The translations under genes were made by a program, and so were the position numbers. From positions 121,074,852 through 121,138,851 of the forward strand of contig JAUPFV010000004.1 of the NCBI GenBank assembly GCA_036936605.1: DNA of 64,000 bases. Direction: 5' to 3'. This document shows, one piece after another, positions 23,195-35,019 of the stretch (the stretch's first letter is position 1; each line of letters starts with the position of its first letter). This DNA comes from Limnanthes douglasii subsp. nivea. Lineage: Eukaryota > Streptophyta > Magnoliopsida > Brassicales > Limnanthaceae. The notes beneath the pieces are model-generated. The model saw nothing but the letters and a program-made list of their open reading frames with translations. It was not told the origin of the DNA and searched no databases.

Positions 23195-24185
23195 AATACC
23201 ACATATTTAACTAACAATTCTAATAATGTAATAGTCGGTATATGTTTGTATTTGAATCTTTCGTTCAAAATATATTTTATGTTGTTATCTTTGTTTAAAT
23301 AGTATACTCTTATTCTTGTTTTTAATTCAACTATAATACATGTATATAAAAATATTAGTGATACTCATCATATCACATATTTTTTAAATAATTATATCTT
23401 CAAAAAATTTAATCAATGTTTTTGTCATTTTAACAATTGGTAGTATTATTATGTTAACATACACAAAGTGCTATATTATCTTCAACATATATTTTATATT
23501 ACATTATTTGTATTTTAGATTTCAAATTTAATTTGATTTCAATTTATAAAATTAGTTTAAATTTTGAATAATTATATTATCTTCTTTGAGTTATATTTGC
23601 TTAACTTAGGACTTCACTCGTTTGAAATTGAATAGGGGTAGACTACTGTATTGTTACTCTAACACCATAAAAAATTTCTATACGCATCATGAAGATAGAG
23701 TTTCAAATTTCACACCGTTCGACATGTTTTATATCTTTTCAATTTGTATGCCCAAGTTAAGATTGTGGATTGTTAATCTTTTGTACATCGAGCAGATAAG
23801 AATTATATGCATAATTTATATAAATATTAAACCTAACAGACATTCATTTTCTTTTATTTTGGACCATCACGAGAGAGAGTGCAGAGTGGTTATGTTGTTT
23901 TTGCTTGTCTTCGTTCTTTAACTACTACGTTTGTCGATTTCTTAGAGATATTAGTTTACAGGTAAGGTGCTTTCTTCCTCTATTAATTGCATTTTTCATG
24001 GTTATTTTGGGAGTAAATATTTTAGGTTTAGCTGAATGTGGTCGTTTAGAGTGCCCAGTACCCATTGTCAGCAAACCCTAAGTTATCATGACGTGAACTT
24101 TATTTGTGGTATAGTCCTTGATATTCAAAAACTCCATGTGCGTTTTTAACTCTCTTCCAATGAATTATATTATTGCTCATCAGAA
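23195..24185. other. AT-rich gene-less stretch
   Basis: A 99-codon frame at 23622-23921 is AT-driven, hydrophobic and unlike any family I know, so I do not call it a gene. Nothing else was seen. Confidence 0.45.
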
Positions 24186-24311
24186 ATGACTCGCAACGAA
24201 GTTTCCGTTGATGAAGAAGAGGATGAGGAGGAAGATGGTGATGAACGTAAATATGATACTTTGAAAATGGTGGAGGTAAAATCCGCTCCGGTTGATACGG
24301 AGGTGGGTTAA
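24186..24311 (+). CDS. Short acidic ORF, probably the end of a transposon gene
   Basis: 41 codons from ATG: MTRNEVSVDEEEDEEEDGDE followed by RKYDTLKMVEVKS and a stop. The compositional bias and the following 3'-UTR-like A/T-rich DNA with AATAAAA-like words (near 24430) suggest the acidic C-terminal tail of a longer, now lost gene. I cannot assign it. Upstream sequence shows no continuing sense. Confidence 0.25.
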   Translation: MTRNEVSVDEEEDEEEDGDERKYDTLKMVEVKSAPVDTEVG

Positions 24312-24634
24312 GTTTCTAAGGAGTCATCCGTTGGAACCCGGGCGAAGGCAATATTTCCAAGGATAAGGGGAATATTCATTGTACTAAAGATTTTGTTTGT
24401 TGAACAAAGTTTTTATTTTTTGTCTGTAATAATAAAATCGAAGTAAATACTTATTGGGGACCGTTTTTTGAACTTGTAATTTTTTTGTGATTGCCTTGTT
24501 ATTGCTTTATTTTGAGCCACATGATGACATAAGAGATGATTATCCTTTATTTAATATTATTTATATTTTTAGTATGTTATTTATGTTGATAGTAATGTAG
24601 TAACCAAATGAGGGTGTCATTTTGGTTGTTTATT

Positions 24635-24850
24635 TTTAGCTAGGCACAGCTTGGCATGTTGCGTAGCATGCAAGGCTTCGTTTATTAGCCAGTTATCGTG
24701 TTGGACTTTGTAAGTCTAGGCTCAGTTTGACCTCTTGTGTAGCAACGTAAGCTTTGTTGAATAACCAATAGGTTTCTTGTTGACTATGTGAGTCAGGGTT
24801 TAGTGCGGCCCTTCGCATTGCCATGATGGCGTGGTTTTTTAGCCCTTTCA
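24635..24850. repeat. Diverged tandem repeat, two copies
   Basis: Two units share the order GTAGCA..AAGCTT or AAGGCTT, then a CCA-rich step, TGTTG, GACTNTGTNAGTC, and AGTT or AGTG. First unit about 24655-24735, second about 24738-24810. Moderately GC-rich compared with the surroundings. It looks like part of an unassigned dispersed repeat. Confidence 0.4.
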
Positions 24851-25059
24851 TTAGGCTATATGATTATTCAACCCCCTTGAATTGTAGTGATGTTAATCTA
24901 TTTATTTAGAATAATCACAAGTAACTACTAGTTTGTTGATCATGTATGAACACAACTAGAAGAGAAATGGAACGCACAACATCTCTACGTAGCATGGTGA
25001 TATAGTTTCAAATAATTAATGTTCCAAGGAAATTTTACTGCATTACCATCCATGTATAC

Positions 25060-25376
25060 TAGTCGATATGCCCTGTAGTGTCCTTTGGAGATTACTTTGT
25101 ATGAACTGTCTTAACCAGGCCCAGCTTTACAACATTATTGTCTTGTCCTCGTTCGAAGATCTTCTTCATAACCAGTTCACCAACTTAGAAAGCTCGGGCT
25201 TTCCAGCCCGTTGCCACGGGGAGGGATCCTACCAGGTCAATTATATATTTGTCAAAAAGGCATGGCGTTGAGACGACGCTCATTAGCTCACCCAGAAGGT
25301 GGTGCGTATTGGCGAATTGTTGGCATGAGCGACATCCTTGTACCAATGTTTCTGCATCGACCGCTAGTTTAGGCAA
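25060..25376 (-). pseudogene. Ty3/Gypsy integrase remnant with the core deleted
   Basis: Frame 25185-25376 reads CRSCQQFANTHHL, then DLVGSLPVATG: the zinc finger end and first catalytic Asp region of a Gypsy integrase. A stop follows, then in the same frame VGELVMKKIFE and VVKLGL, which normally lie well beyond the integrase core. Several hundred bases including the second Asp and the Glu have been lost. No other parts of the element are nearby. Confidence 0.75.
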
Positions 25377-26172
25377 GTATGTACTATTAACATTTAATTT
25401 TTTTTCATTTCATTTTTTTTCATCAACTCAAATTTCACCATTAAATTTATCTTTATACTGGTATCTGCCAACCTACATATAATTCATCATACCATAATTC
25501 ATCATGATCAAGCAACATCATATTGTGAACATATATCCCAAATATACTACCATAACAATTCATCATTATATCTCTATCACCATTACACCAAACAAATTAT
25601 CTCATGTCCATCGCATACCTCGATCTTAAGTTGATAGCTTGCAACGTCCATTCCATAAAAACATGCTTTACACGTGTATTTTAAAACTCATCATTGTATC
25701 TATAAACTTGTTCCACTCTCAAACTGTTAACTTATTTATAATCAACTTATGCTAATTTTAGATTAAGAATATTTCATCATCATAATCATGTGATTTTCTC
25801 TCCCGTCTTTATACCTAACCACTATATCATTAATTATTTCATTACTAACTCGATATCAATCTAGGTTCTTAAAGTTAATTTTTCTCGTTTATAAACTCCT
25901 AATAAATACACTCACTATAAATTTATATTTATTCAACGATGATTACTTTAATATAGCCAACAAAAACTTTATCTCGCTATAAAACTCATAAAATATCATT
26001 GACATAATTTATAATTTATAAATTTTTATATTATTATCAATTGAAATTAAATGATTATAGAAAATATAAAACATATTTTATTTTATTTTCTTATAAAAAA
26101 AAATCCTTATAACATTGAACTGTATATTCTAAAGAATCAATATTTATTCTTTATATTCTAGAAAAATATATA
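25377..26172. other. AT-rich gene-less stretch
   Basis: No coding sense, LTR pair or inverted repeat recognised between the integrase scrap and the Copia LTR. Confidence 0.45.
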
Positions 26173-27189
26173 TGTTGAGAAAAATAAGTTCATATGAGAC
26201 AATAACCGAGGTACGATTATCGATCCTTTTAGAAGTACTATTTATCGTGTTCAAGATTAACAACAAATAAATGAAAGCGTGAAATAAAACAAAAAACACA
26301 AGAAAGGTTTAACATGGTTTGGATTGTGAAGAAATGCTACATTCACGGGACACCAAACACTCTTGTATTAAATAAGTAAGTTACAGAAAGACTCTAAAAT
26401 ACAAATGGTTCAATTACTCTTTGTTACAAAAATGACATCATTCACATAGCACTTTATTTAGTGTTTATCTCTCACCTCACTTCTCTCTCAAAATACATAG
26501 AGTTTTTTCTCTCATTTTAGGAGATATGTTTCTCACTTTACTCGGCAAGCTATACAATTGCATAGCAAATCTTCTTCTATTTATAAGTTTAGGGAACATG
26601 CTAAATCTTCAACATACACTCCAAAATAAAGCCTAGTATTAATCAACATCTGTAACAAGATCCTATTCTCGTAAACTAAAAAACATCATAAATAGAAAAT
26701 CCAAATTAATAGGAATCCTAATTAATATAGAAGACTCAATTAATAGAAAACATAATTAATAAATAAATACTAGAATAAGAGACTCAAGTAAAACGGAAAT
26801 CCAATTAATATAAGAAGACCAAAATAAAAAACCTAATTAAACAGGAAATATATAAAGTAGAAGAATTTGTTTTGGTCCAGCTCTCATGTTTTGGTCCACC
26901 TCGCTTCAGAGCATACTGCTTTGGACCAGTTCGCTTTGTAGCAGCCTACTTTAGACCGTACTACTTTGAGTCAGCCCATATCTCATTCGACTCAATAGTT
27001 CCCAATCTTGTTAGCTCGTATCAGACTTTAGGTTCCATTAGTTGTCTCTGCATCTAAGTAATGACCCAAGCTTCACCAATAGAATTTCAATAGTTCTTGC
27101 CTATACATATCATCAAAAAATCCAATTATACCAATATATTCTTTAAGAAGTACCTATGTTAACAAGTTAATTCTATCCTACATCTAACA
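26173..27189 (-). repeat. Copia 3' LTR
   Basis: On the element strand it begins TGTTAGATGTAGG at 27189 right after AAGTGGATAAT, a good Copia PPT, and ends CTCAACA at 26173. It includes a segment (26870-27010) where GGACCA- and TTTGG-type words repeat. Confidence 0.7.
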
Positions 27190-27229
27190 ATTATCCACTT
27201 AGGCTTCTGGTAACTCCAACATTCGTTGC

Positions 27230-27720
27230 ACCCAATCTTATACTCGTTAGAGACCAGCTCACCTCCATTGCGGACTTGAACTATTCGCATATAGTTCGTG
27301 ATCTTTGAAATTAGAAATATCTTATCCAGAGCATCTAAACGATTTTACTCATTACTCATCTTAGCCACATTCACTTGCTCTCTCTCCATTATTTCTTAGA
27401 GGAATTGAAGCTTGATATCTATATGTTTAGTTTACTCATAGAACTTCATATTTTTCGTCAAATTAATGGCACTAGTGTTATAAAAGAATAAAAATACATC
27501 TTGCTCCATATTAGTGAGTTTACTCAATAATCCTTTAAGTTAAACATACTCCTTCATGGTTGTTTAACAGTAATATAATAGGCTTCTGTAGACGCTATTC
27601 ATAGACCTTATGTATACATGACTTCTAGTTAACCACTCATATTCTAAGCATAGTAAACATATAACCCGTATTAGACTTCTTTATATCAAGGCAGTCTACA
27701 TAATCAAAATCTATTTTATT
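27230..27720 (-). pseudogene. Copia RNase H remnant, first copy
   Basis: Read on the minus strand from 27720: DFDYVDCLDIKKSNTGYMFT, matching the Copia block usually seen as DSDYAGDLDKRRSTTGYVFT. Decayed text follows to about 27400. It directly precedes the PPT and LTR that end at 27190, so it belongs to that element. Confidence 0.6.
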
Positions 27721-27739
27721 AATCAATATGAAATATATA

Positions 27740-28236
27740 AAAAAAGGCTCAAATACAGAACAAAATAATGAACATGAAAGAAAATAACACAGGATTTTAA
27801 CGTGGTTTGACAAATGTCTACGTTTACGGGCACAATCACATAAAAGAGTTTCACTGTGATAGAAAAGTGTTACAAATTTTCAGATGCTCATTTGTATAGA
27901 TCTAGTAATCTATTTATAAAGAATAAATTGAGTTACTAGATAATGGGCCTAATGAGCTCATATACACTATACTATAAACTATAATGTACAATATTATTTA
28001 ACATAAAACTGTACCAACGAACAAAAAGTACATTGTCTATGACACAAGGTTGTATCAACGAACACAAGGTACATTGTCAATATTTTTGGAATCATGCTCA
28101 ACAAATATTCTTATTGAGGAGAATATCTTTCTTCATTATCAACAAAAAACATTCTCTTCTTCTGACTCAACAAATGACCGTACGACATTCACTTAATACT
28201 ACAAACACCAATCCAGTTAAGGGACTTTTAAAACTT
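27740..28236 (-). repeat. LTR-like remnant between two RNase H copies
   Basis: The motif TTTTAACGTGGTTTG and a nearby CGGG (27793-27828) resemble the U5 of Copia LTRs seen elsewhere in this window, and the segment follows the RNase H end at 28237. It contains a two-copy repeat (about 28010-28050 and 28051-28090) sharing CAACGAACA and GTACATTGTC. Boundaries were not resolved. Confidence 0.4.
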
Positions 28237-28590
28237 TCAAAATGATATTTCCTTGGTCATTGTATATACTGGATTATCGTGTATAGAAAATTTCTTCACA
28301 TCAACAATTTTCTTTGATATTTTATCATGAATAAAATTATACATGAGATCCATGTGCTTTGTGCGCTCATGGTACATCCGGTTCCCTGTAAGGTGTATGT
28401 TGCTCTGACTATCATAAAATAATTTTGTAGTACTCCTGTCCAAGCTCGAATTTTCCAAAAAAATTTGCAAACATATTGTCTCCTTAATTGCTTTTGTTAC
28501 CGTCATATACTTTGCCTCTATTATAGAAAAATCTATAGTATATTGTAATTGTGTTATCCAACTGATCACACTCCCAACTAGAGTAAACAC
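28237..28590 (-). pseudogene. Copia RNase H, second copy
   Basis: 117 residues: SVISWITQLQYTIDFSIIEAKYMTVTKAIKE (core Glu near EAKY), then LFYDSQSNIHLTGNRMYHER (Asp in YDSQS), then TKHMDLMYNFI and a tail HDNPVYTMTKE that corresponds to the usual ADMLTK. The reading frame is open here, the upstream RT is not. It starts within the domain, the true N-terminal part reading on at higher coordinates. Confidence 0.85.
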
Positions 28591-29700
28591 ATATCTTGTT
28601 AAAAATATCGTTTCATTTATATCAACTGCAAAATCAAAATCAACAAACCAATAATTGATCCTACCATATCTTTTAGCAATCTATCAACATCGGTCTTATT
28701 AAAAACCAAGCCAACATTCGCAGTCCTATTCAAATGCCAACGTATCTATTTCATTGCTCGTTAATATTATTTCCTAAGGTATCCCATGCACCTACTAACT
28801 AACACTAACCACATGCGAAATATCAGAACATGTGCATACCATAGCGTACATGATACTACTAACTGTACTTGAATATAGAATTTTCAATATTAGTTCCAAC
28901 TCAGCATCATGAGAATCTTATTTCCATCTTAAAAATCTTATTTGCATATCCAGATCATTTATCTCAATCTCGACACTACATTGCTTCTTTATTTTCACAA
29001 TATACAACCTACGATAAACATCAATAATCATATGCTCCACATACAACAATAAGTAAACATAAGAATAATATGACATCTTCTAATAAAAAAAGACAACTAT
29101 CTTGTGGACTCCTCATGAACCACTTTGACACTATGAATGTATCAAAATGTTTGTATAATTCCTTAGGTGATGTTCTAAACCATACAATAAAATTTTCAAC
29201 TGATAAATCTTATCCTCCATATTAGGTTTGATAAATCCTTATGGTTGTCTCATATGATTCGTTCATCCAATTCACTAATGAGAATATCTTTTCACATCCA
29301 ACTGCTCAAGTTCTAAATCTTGCAAAACCACCATGGACATCAAAACTCGAATGAAATTATGTTTCACCATCAGAGAAAACACTTCATTGAAGTAGATTCA
29401 TTCCCTTTGAGTAAACCCGTAACGAACAGTCTTATCTTGAATCGAGGTGCCTTGACCCATAGATCAATTTCCTTTTTATTGAATACATATTTACATCCTA
29501 CTACCTTTTATCCTTTAGGCAAGTCAACAAGCTTGCGTATCTGCTTCTTATGAAGAAATTCAATCTCTTTCCTCATAACCCTGATCAACCAATTTGCTTT
29601 TGAACTAGCTATAGATTCTCTATAACTACTAGGTTGTTGCATCTCAACTTCTTTCGCAAATAATAAAGCATATGAAACTAGATTTTGCATACATTTTTCA
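28591..29700 (-). pseudogene. Copia reverse transcriptase remnant
   Basis: Frame 29508-29690 reads EPSSYRE-like QPSSYRESIASSKANWLIRVMRKEI and LHKKQIRKLVDLPKG, the start of Copia RT. It continues as VGCKYVFNKKE and, near 28800, as decayed SSIMYAMVCTCSDISHVVSV. The catalytic YVDD region near 29020 reads YVEHM in one frame, so it is lost. Numerous stops and frame changes. Confidence 0.75.
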
Positions 29701-29875
29701 TGGTATAATCTCTCTTCTGTCTCTGTCCAATGCTATGTTATACGGTTGTTGTTCTGGTTCAGATGCATCATCATCACTATCATCAAATACTTGAGATTTT
29801 TCTTCTAATTTTTTATCAACCTTATAACCATTTGAGTTATTCAACCTACTACAAACCGATTATACATCAAGCTGA

Positions 29876-30970
29876 TTAAAAAATTCCCCTACTATCTTTC
29901 TTACTGTCTAGCAAATTAGACTCATTAAAAGTCATATCCATACTGATGAGAAAACCTAGAGACATTAGAGAGGTACACCATAACCTATATCTCTTTATTC
30001 TAGTAGCATATCCTAGAAAGATGAACCTTTTTTCCCTCAACTCAAGTTTGTCATCTCTTACATGACGGTACACAGAACAACCGAACATCCTAATCTGTTG
30101 GTAATCAGCCGATGATCCAAACTAAATCTGAAAAGAATTTTTAAAGTCAATAGTCATTGATGAAGATGGGTTCATCAAGTAACACAATATATCAAGAACT
30201 TTAGCCCAAAAATGCTTTCCCACACTGTAATGCGAGAGCACGCTTTGTGCTGATTCAAAATGCGTTATGTTTATTATCTCTACGACCTCAATCTGTTGTG
30301 GTATTCTAGAGAAAGTGCAATGACACACTATTTACTAAACTTCATAGAACTCGTTGAACTCACGACTATAAAATTATAATCCATTATATGTCCTAAGACA
30401 CTTGATCTTTCTTCATGTCTGCTTTTTAATCATTATCTTTTATTTTATAAAGGTTGAATAGGCATCATATTTGGTTTTTAGAAAATTAATACACATCATC
30501 ATTGAATAATCATTGATCAAACTCTTGTAGCATATGTCTCTACTCTATGATGGAATTCTATTTAGGCCCTGAAGATCTGAATGAATGTAACCCACTGTTA
30601 TTTTAATCTTTCTTATAACCAACTTGCTGAATTTGATTCTAGTTTATTTATTAAACACACAATATTCACAAAATTCAATTATTATGCTTTATACTCTTTC
30701 AAAAAATATATCTTTCATAAAACAACTAATCCTTATTCACTCACATGTCCACAAAATGTTTGTATTCCTTCATCATAGAGCTTATGGAGGATAATTGACT
30801 GATCATCTTCTTCTATATTTACACTAACTCCATTAAGTTTAAGTATGATTCTGTTTTAATTATCTAGGTACCTCCAAATATCTTTGCCACTATCCATATA
30901 AACCTTGTAAAGTTTTGTCTTGAGATACAATATGTTTGCCAATGATTTATTTCATATAAATCACCTTCAA
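29876..30970 (-). pseudogene. Copia integrase end and gag 3' part
   Basis: Frame 29876-30088 reads MFGCSVYRHVRDDKLELREKRFIFLGY, the conserved post-core block of Copia integrase (usually FGCxAYxHxxxxKLDxKxxxCxFxGY). Frame 30122-30328 is decayed core (CHCTFSRIPQQ for the usual TPQQNGVAER). At 30700-30960 gag text appears (VNIEEDDQSIILHKL). The protease and most of the core are not recognisable. Confidence 0.65.
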
Positions 30971-30971
30971 T

Positions 30972-31658
30972 CATAGTTGTCACGTGACAACCGTGGCGAG
31001 GTAAGACGAAGCCTCATCACCTCAGGGTGGGCCATGGTGAGGCCTTTTAGCGTGGCGTTCGCTGTGGCGAGACGCTAAGCCCGATATTTATTTTTTGAAC
31101 TAAAAAAACTAAAAACCTAAAATTAAGTTTTGGAAAGATGAAGATGTTTTAAAAGGAGTTGATGTTGGAATTGTTGAGGTTGATGAAGTAGAAATACAAT
31201 ATTCAGATTAATAATTCATCGTCTTCAGTGGCTCGCATAAGAGATCGGAGGCTTGTTGGTGAAGACTTCAAAGAAGAAGATACTCTATTATGAGATATAA
31301 ATAGAGAACATGATGGAGATGAGAGGTGTGAAGATTTTGTCTCGGATGATGATGTCTTTTAGTCTATGTTTGTCATTTGACTCAGATGTTTTAAGAATTA
31401 TGTAATTGGATGTTTTATAATTGGATCTTTAGTCTATTTATTTGTCATTTGGCTCGGATATTCTAGAAATTATGTAATTTGATTTTAAAGTTATTAATGT
31501 TAGTTTACATGTTTAAATTAAACTATTTAAATTACAGTTATGTGCTATAAAATATTATTCAGGTAATTGATCGCCGCATGCCATGTGGCCATCGCCTCAC
31601 CCCTGTGGCTTTTTTGGCCCTCTTCATCACAGACCATCGCATGCCACTGAACACTATT
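30972..31658. mobile_element. Non-autonomous hAT-like insertion, 687 bp
   Basis: Flanked by CCTTCAAT (30964-30971) and CCTTCAAC (31659-31666), 7 of 8 identical, a hAT-length duplication. Ends CATAGTTGTCA and, inverted, AATAGTGTTCA match at 8 of 11. Copia gag sense stops at one side and resumes at the other, confirming an insertion. Subterminal GTGGCGAGG- and CCATCGCCTC-like words are GC-rich. An internal scrap RRLVGEDFKEED (about 31235-31275, plus) looks like a fragment of a coding region, with no transposase domain. Confidence 0.6.
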
Positions 31659-31666
31659 CCTTCAAC

Positions 31667-31890
31667 CGATTCTATATCCCCAATTTGTATGCTCTTCAGA
31701 TATCTCATGCATCACTTCATCTGACAAGGTTAGTATGAGGACACTATGAGCTTTAGACATTACCACAACATCAACCTGCGTATATTTCATGTTGATATCA
31801 TCAATTAATCCCTTCATTACTAGGTAAGGCTTAATCTTAATTCTCTAGAAATTAAATTCGTTTTATCCATCGATTTTTTTTAAAGCTAGT
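31667..31890 (-). pseudogene. Copia gag remnant (5' part)
   Basis: From about 31885 the minus strand reads RIKIKPYLVMKGLIDDI, then VVVMSKAHSVLILTLSDEVMHEI, closely following the UBN2-type gag pattern (LWKxKMxALLxxxGL...AxxxIxLxLxDxVLxEV). It is interrupted by the hAT insertion and resumes at 30960. Confidence 0.7.
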
Positions 31891-32029
31891 TTTTGGGAAA
31901 CTTATATTTTATGCCTCTTGATTTCCAAGTGATATCTCATTCTCTAGTTTTCAGATTGTCGATTGATCTACTTCTTCTTATGGTTCTCCTCAAAGACAAA
32001 AAACTTCATGTTTGATGAAAATAAAATAA

Positions 32030-32740
32030 AATAAAATAAAGCGTACAAGAAAAGCGAAACATACAAGATAATATTAAACGTGGTTCGGGTTGTAGAAATA
32101 ATCATACATCCTCGGGAAACATACACTTTGTTTTATTAAGCATGAAGGTTACATAAAGACTATACAAACACAAATTGTTCAATCACTCTATTTACAAAAC
32201 ACTCACAATTTACAAAGATAATATGATTCACATAACTTTTTTTTAATGTTTATCTCTCACCTCACTTCTCTCTCCAGAAGACCAATGTTTTCTCCCACTT
32301 AACCAGAATTTTAAGTCACCTCTCAAGTCAGTCGTCTTGCCACACAACCGTAACTTTATGTTTTTTTCGTATGTTTATAAAGTTAGAGAAAACCTTAATT
32401 TTTCAATAGACTCTCCCACTTAAATCTCATTAATCAATTGGTGGAATAAAATCCTAAATCATAAAATAAGGAACATAATAAAATGAAAATTTAAATTAAA
32501 AGAAATCTAATTAACTAAAAATCATAATTAATATAAAATTTAATTTATATAAAACCTAATTAAATTTAAAATTCAATTAAATAAAAAAACTCGAATAATA
32601 GAAGAAATTTGTTCCATAAAAAACTTAGACGTAACAACATTTAAGCATCGAACCATGTAGCAGTCACCAAATAGATTCGGATGAAAAAAGAAATCAACAA
32701 CTTGTATCCAGATAAAATCATTGGTACCATGCATTCGGTT
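32030..32740 (-). repeat. Copia 5' LTR remnant
   Basis: Resembles 26220-26640 of the other LTR in order: ACGTGGTTCGGG, CATCCTCGGG, TATTAAGCATGAAGGTTAC, TGTTTATCTCTCACCTCAC. The U5 end and PBS are not recognisable. An (AAAAT)n run lies at 32015-32040. Confidence 0.55.
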
Positions 32741-32929
32741 GAGTCTTTGCACTACTAGTCCAGATCTTCGATCCTATAGAAAAAAATTGTAATATTTTCT
32801 CTTAACTTACGCGTAGGTTCTAATAAAAAACTTTTACACCTAAATCGTGGGCATAACGTTTTCCTGAAAGACTCCAACAATTCATGTCTATACATGTTTT
32901 CGATTAATATGCTTTTGGTCCATATTATC

Positions 32930-34087
32930 TTTTGCCATGTTGCTTGCCACCTTTTCAGAGTGGCCATATGCAATGGTCAGACTACCTCCTTCTGATATGA
33001 TCCTTGGCTCCTTTCTTCCCGTTTGGTTACTCATTACGGTTCTAGTATTATTTATGACTCAAGGCTTGGGAAGAATCTCTTTGTTTCCGACATCATCTCT
33101 AATGGTTATTGGAATTGGCCATCCAATCTGAGACCCGCCCACGCCAGGAATCGTATCAACTTGCAAGAGATCAACAATCTCATTCTCTCGCTCCCTCTCC
33201 CTAACATCATCAATAACGACGTTCCTTACTGGACTGCGAAGGCAGGAACTCTCAACTTCACCATCAAGGATACATACAATGCCATTCGTTTGTCCAACCC
33301 AATTGTGGGATGAACTAGGCTTGTCTGGAATTCTTACAATATTCCCTAACATTCCTTTATCTTTTAGCTTGCCATCATTGGAAATCTCTCGACCATGGAC
33401 AGGTTGCTTGGCTGGGGTTTAAACACCCCACCAGATTGTGTTCTTTGTAACTTGGACTCGTAATCTATCTCTCATATTCTTTATGACTGTAGCTTTACTA
33501 AGAGTCTATGAAACCACTATAGTTCCAAGTTATGTTTCCCTATTACATCTCGTACCTGGCAATCTTGGGTCAGCGGGGCGTCTAAATGGTCTCATTCTTG
33601 AAACCACCATATTTGACGCACTTGCTTTGGCGCGATCATATATCACATCTGGAAGGATAGGAACTCGAGAAGTTTTTGCTCCCCTCCTTCCATCGCCTCT
33701 CAATTATCAAACCGAATCAACTCTGACCTCCGGTTCAAATTTCTTAGCTCCAAGATTTGCTGGCCTAACTAATTTCTACTTCTACCTCATTCTTCATGTC
33801 TTTGTCTTTGTTATGCAGGTATCTTTCTTACCACCTCGGATTTGAGACAGCTTTCCCGTGGCTACTAATTGTTTTTTGTTGTTGTTGATCCACCCCACTT
33901 TGTCCTACCGCTCTTTTTCAGGGATGAATTTGCACTTGCTTTCCCGACATTCTCGATTTTCTTATTTTGTATGTCTTAGTAGTTAGTCATCGTCTGACTT
34001 ATGTCTCTTTTGTTCCTCGGAGTATGCTCCAGGTAGTTGTATGAACTACTTCTTTTAATCAAATATATGCATTATTATACAAAAAAA
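32930..34087 (+). mobile_element. 5'-truncated LINE (ORF2 tail and 3' UTR)
   Basis: Plus-strand sense: AICNGQTTSF, then SIIYDSRLGKNLFVSDIISN (33035-33095), NGYWNWPS, the zf-RVT block GWGLNTPPDCVLC with SHILYDCSFTKSLW (33410-33500), then YHIWKDRNSRSF (near 33640). These are the post-RT parts of plant LINE ORF2. A 3' UTR of about 240 bp ends in A7 at 34081-34087. Several stops and frameshifts. The endonuclease and RT are absent, as in typical 5' truncation. Confidence 0.8.
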
Positions 34088-34090
34088 CAA

Positions 34091-34860
34091 GATAATTGTA
34101 ATATGATTTTGATATTGTTCGATTATATTTAGATATTATAGATATTTTATTGAATATTAGGTAGATATTAAATAATATATAAATATTAGACATCTAATTG
34201 TATTTTGATTTTAAAATATTATATTATTTAAAATATTTATACGATTATCAAAAAAAATTATTTGTATGTCTTAACTAAATCGAAATTCTATAATTAAGAT
34301 ATTTATATCATAACATGATAATTGTAATATGATTTTGATATTGTTTTATTATATCTAGATATTTTATTTAATATTAGGTAGATATTAAATAATATATACA
34401 TATTAGACATCTAATTGCAATTTGATTTTAAATTATTATATTATTTAAAATATTTATACGATTATCAAAATAATAATTTGTATGCCTTAGCTAAATCGAA
34501 ATTCTATAATTAAGACATGTATATCGTAAACAAGATAATTGTAATATGATTTTGATATTGTTTGATTATATTTTGATATTATAGATATTTTATTGAATAT
34601 TAGGTAGATATTAAATAATATATACCTATTAGACATCTAAATTTTGATTTTAAAATATAATATTATTTAAAATATTTATACGATTATCAAAATAATAATT
34701 TATATGCCTTAACTAAATCAAAATTCTATAATTAAGACAGATATATTGTAAACAAGATAATTGTAATATGATTTTCATATTGTTTGATTATATTTAGATA
34801 TTATAGATATTTTATTGAATATTTGAAGTATAAATTTAAAGTTTTTAGAACTGTATAAGT
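34091..34860. repeat. Tandem repeat, unit 217-226 bp, about 3.4 copies
   Basis: Copies start at GATAATTGTAATATGATTTT: 34091, 34317, 34534 and 34756 (the last partial). The units differ by small changes and are extremely AT-rich. Related sequence occurs once at about 38655-38860 within the other hAT element. Confidence 0.85.
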
Positions 34861-35019
34861 ATATGCATAAAAATAAATTACTTGTAAATAAAAAAATATA
34901 AATTGAAAGAGATTTAATTAACATTTGATAAAATATATAAGCAAAACAAACAATTCATCAATAATTAAAACCAAATAAATAACATAGTTGTTCAATTAAA
35001 TAAAAAAGAAAACATAACA

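Larger units (their letters stand above)
26173..32740 (-). mobile_element. Composite Ty1/Copia region, decayed
   Basis: The 3' LTR (26173-27189) and a 5' LTR remnant (about 32030-32740) share AACRTGGTTYGG, a CGGG block, GTTCAATYACTCT and TGTTTATCTCTCACCTCA. Between them, minus-strand gag, integrase, RT and RNase H sense is present in pieces. RNase H sense occurs twice (27230-27720 and 28237-28590) with LTR-like sequence between, so two Copia copies are fused or nested. A hAT-like insertion (30972-31658) splits gag. All frames carry many stops. Confidence 0.75.

Noticed and set aside
23622..23921. 99-codon plus-strand frame
   Set aside because: Composition follows the AT-rich background (Ile, Phe, Leu, Tyr), no domain, no neighbours or transcript signals.
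32755..32973. 72-codon minus-strand frame overlapping the LINE start
   Set aside because: Antisense to LINE ORF2 text at its end and without a family pattern elsewhere.
34091..34860. Regular repeats that could suggest a CRISPR array
   Set aside because: Units are long adjacent tandem repeats without distinct spacers, in a plant-type genome.
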